Origin: Desulfovibrionales bacterium
GTDB lineage: Bacteria; Desulfobacterota; Desulfovibrionia; Desulfovibrionales; Desulfonatronaceae
NCBI GenBank assembly: GCA_007693505.1
Contig: REDL01000047.1
Span: forward strand, 1-47,173
Reading direction: 5' to 3'
Length of the DNA stretch: 47,173 nt
Of this stretch, positions 46,680 to 47,173 are shown one piece after another (position 1 is the stretch's first letter; each line of letters begins with the position of its first letter). A program made the position numbers and the translations under genes. A model generated the notes under the pieces. It was not told the DNA's origin and did no database searches. It saw only the letters and a list, made by a program, of their open reading frames with translations.

Positions 46680-47173
46680 ACAATCATAAATTTTAAAATG
46701 AATTATTTTGGAAGATGATTATTTTAGCGCAAGCGACAGTGTAAGCTAATTCGACAATTCCATTGATCTCACCAAGCCATTTTTTTGTATAAAAAAATTC
46801 AATTCAAATGAAACAAATGTTATATAAATATGTTACAGTACAATTCATTGTGTTGCTTTCCTATAAACCTCACAAAAGCCAGTGTAAAATTTTCCGACAA
46901 GCACTCGTCATCTGGAGAACAAGCCTGACCAGTCCCAACGGGAAGTTATATCTCAACAATTCGAAGAGTTGGAACATCATTTTAAGCCGATTTTTTCGCA
47001 TATTTCAAGTATTTTCCGTCAAGAAGACCCCACTTGTTTTCAGTCGAGCGCTTGAAAAGCCTCAATTTTCATTCGCATCATTAATGATTAGACAAAAATG
47101 CAATAATTAAGATAACATTATAATATCTAATAATTTTAGAACCACCTTTTTAAAATATTCTCAAGATATCAGA
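46680..47173. other. AT-rich intergenic or foreign segment
   Basis: Base composition drops abruptly after dgkA to strongly AT-rich, unlike the GC-rich genes before it. One open frame on + (46808-47110, 100 codons) has no recognisable domain or good ribosome binding site, and its codon use is unlike the neighbours. I see no tRNA, repeat or terminator. It may be a promoter-rich region or the border of acquired DNA that continues past the window. Confidence 0.45.

Noticed and set aside
46808-47110. A 100-codon plus-strand open frame in the AT-rich tail
   Set aside because: No good ribosome binding site, no domain, and low-complexity AT-rich composition.

Overview
The window reads as the chromosome of a Desulfovibrionales-type sulfate reducer (formerly Deltaproteobacteria). 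The strongest marker is the cluster at 34819-45701: lactate permease, FAD lactate/glycolate oxidase, Fe-S partner, pta, ackA, a LUD protein and a large LUD/Fe-S protein. This is the organic-acid oxidation gene order known from Desulfovibrio. A citramalate route to isoleucine, an Fe-S type PurF, a selenoprotein and a full Mrp-type Na+/H+ antiporter fit the same group. The Mrp operon and a trehalose synthase hint at a salty or alkaline habitat, for example Desulfonatronum-like, but that is inference.

Layout. 1-3454 (+): tsaE-lysC-cimA, overlapping genes for tRNA t6A modification and for the aspartate and isoleucine pathways. 3510-5219 (-): acyl-CoA ligase, converging on cimA over a hairpin. 5605-10698 (+): carB and purF, separated by the wreck of a CopG/BrnA-like antitoxin gene that has been split by a 182-bp MITE-like element with an intact 8-bp target duplication. 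10721-16717 (+): arabinose-5-phosphate isomerase, a YkgJ-like cysteine-cluster protein, PBP1A, CheX and a D,D-carboxypeptidase. 16794-20003 (+): P-II and GlnD, the nitrogen-signalling pair. 20226-20435 (-): a small selenoprotein that ordinary gene callers miss because it has two in-frame UGA codons, each followed by a SECIS-like hairpin. 20733-22934 (+): fused trehalose-6-P synthase/phosphatase. 23104-24543 (-): pyruvate kinase. 24679-32359 (-): an eight-gene Mrp antiporter operon (F, G, A-C-terminus/B fusion, C, three D-like subunits, E). 32461-33919 (-): three small envelope or unknown proteins. 34819-45701 (+): lactate import and oxidation to acetate with ATP made by Pta/AckA, closed by a strong terminator. 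45815-46676 (+): CsaA-like tRNA-binding protein and diacylglycerol kinase. 46680-47173: AT-rich DNA with no gene I can support.

The most notable items are the double-UGA selenoprotein of the Uxx-star glutaredoxin-like type at 20226-20435, and the nested carB-purF interval (antitoxin pseudogene, MITE inside it, and an inverted REP pair inside the MITE). No rRNA, tRNA, CRISPR array, complete insertion sequence or prophage gene was seen.
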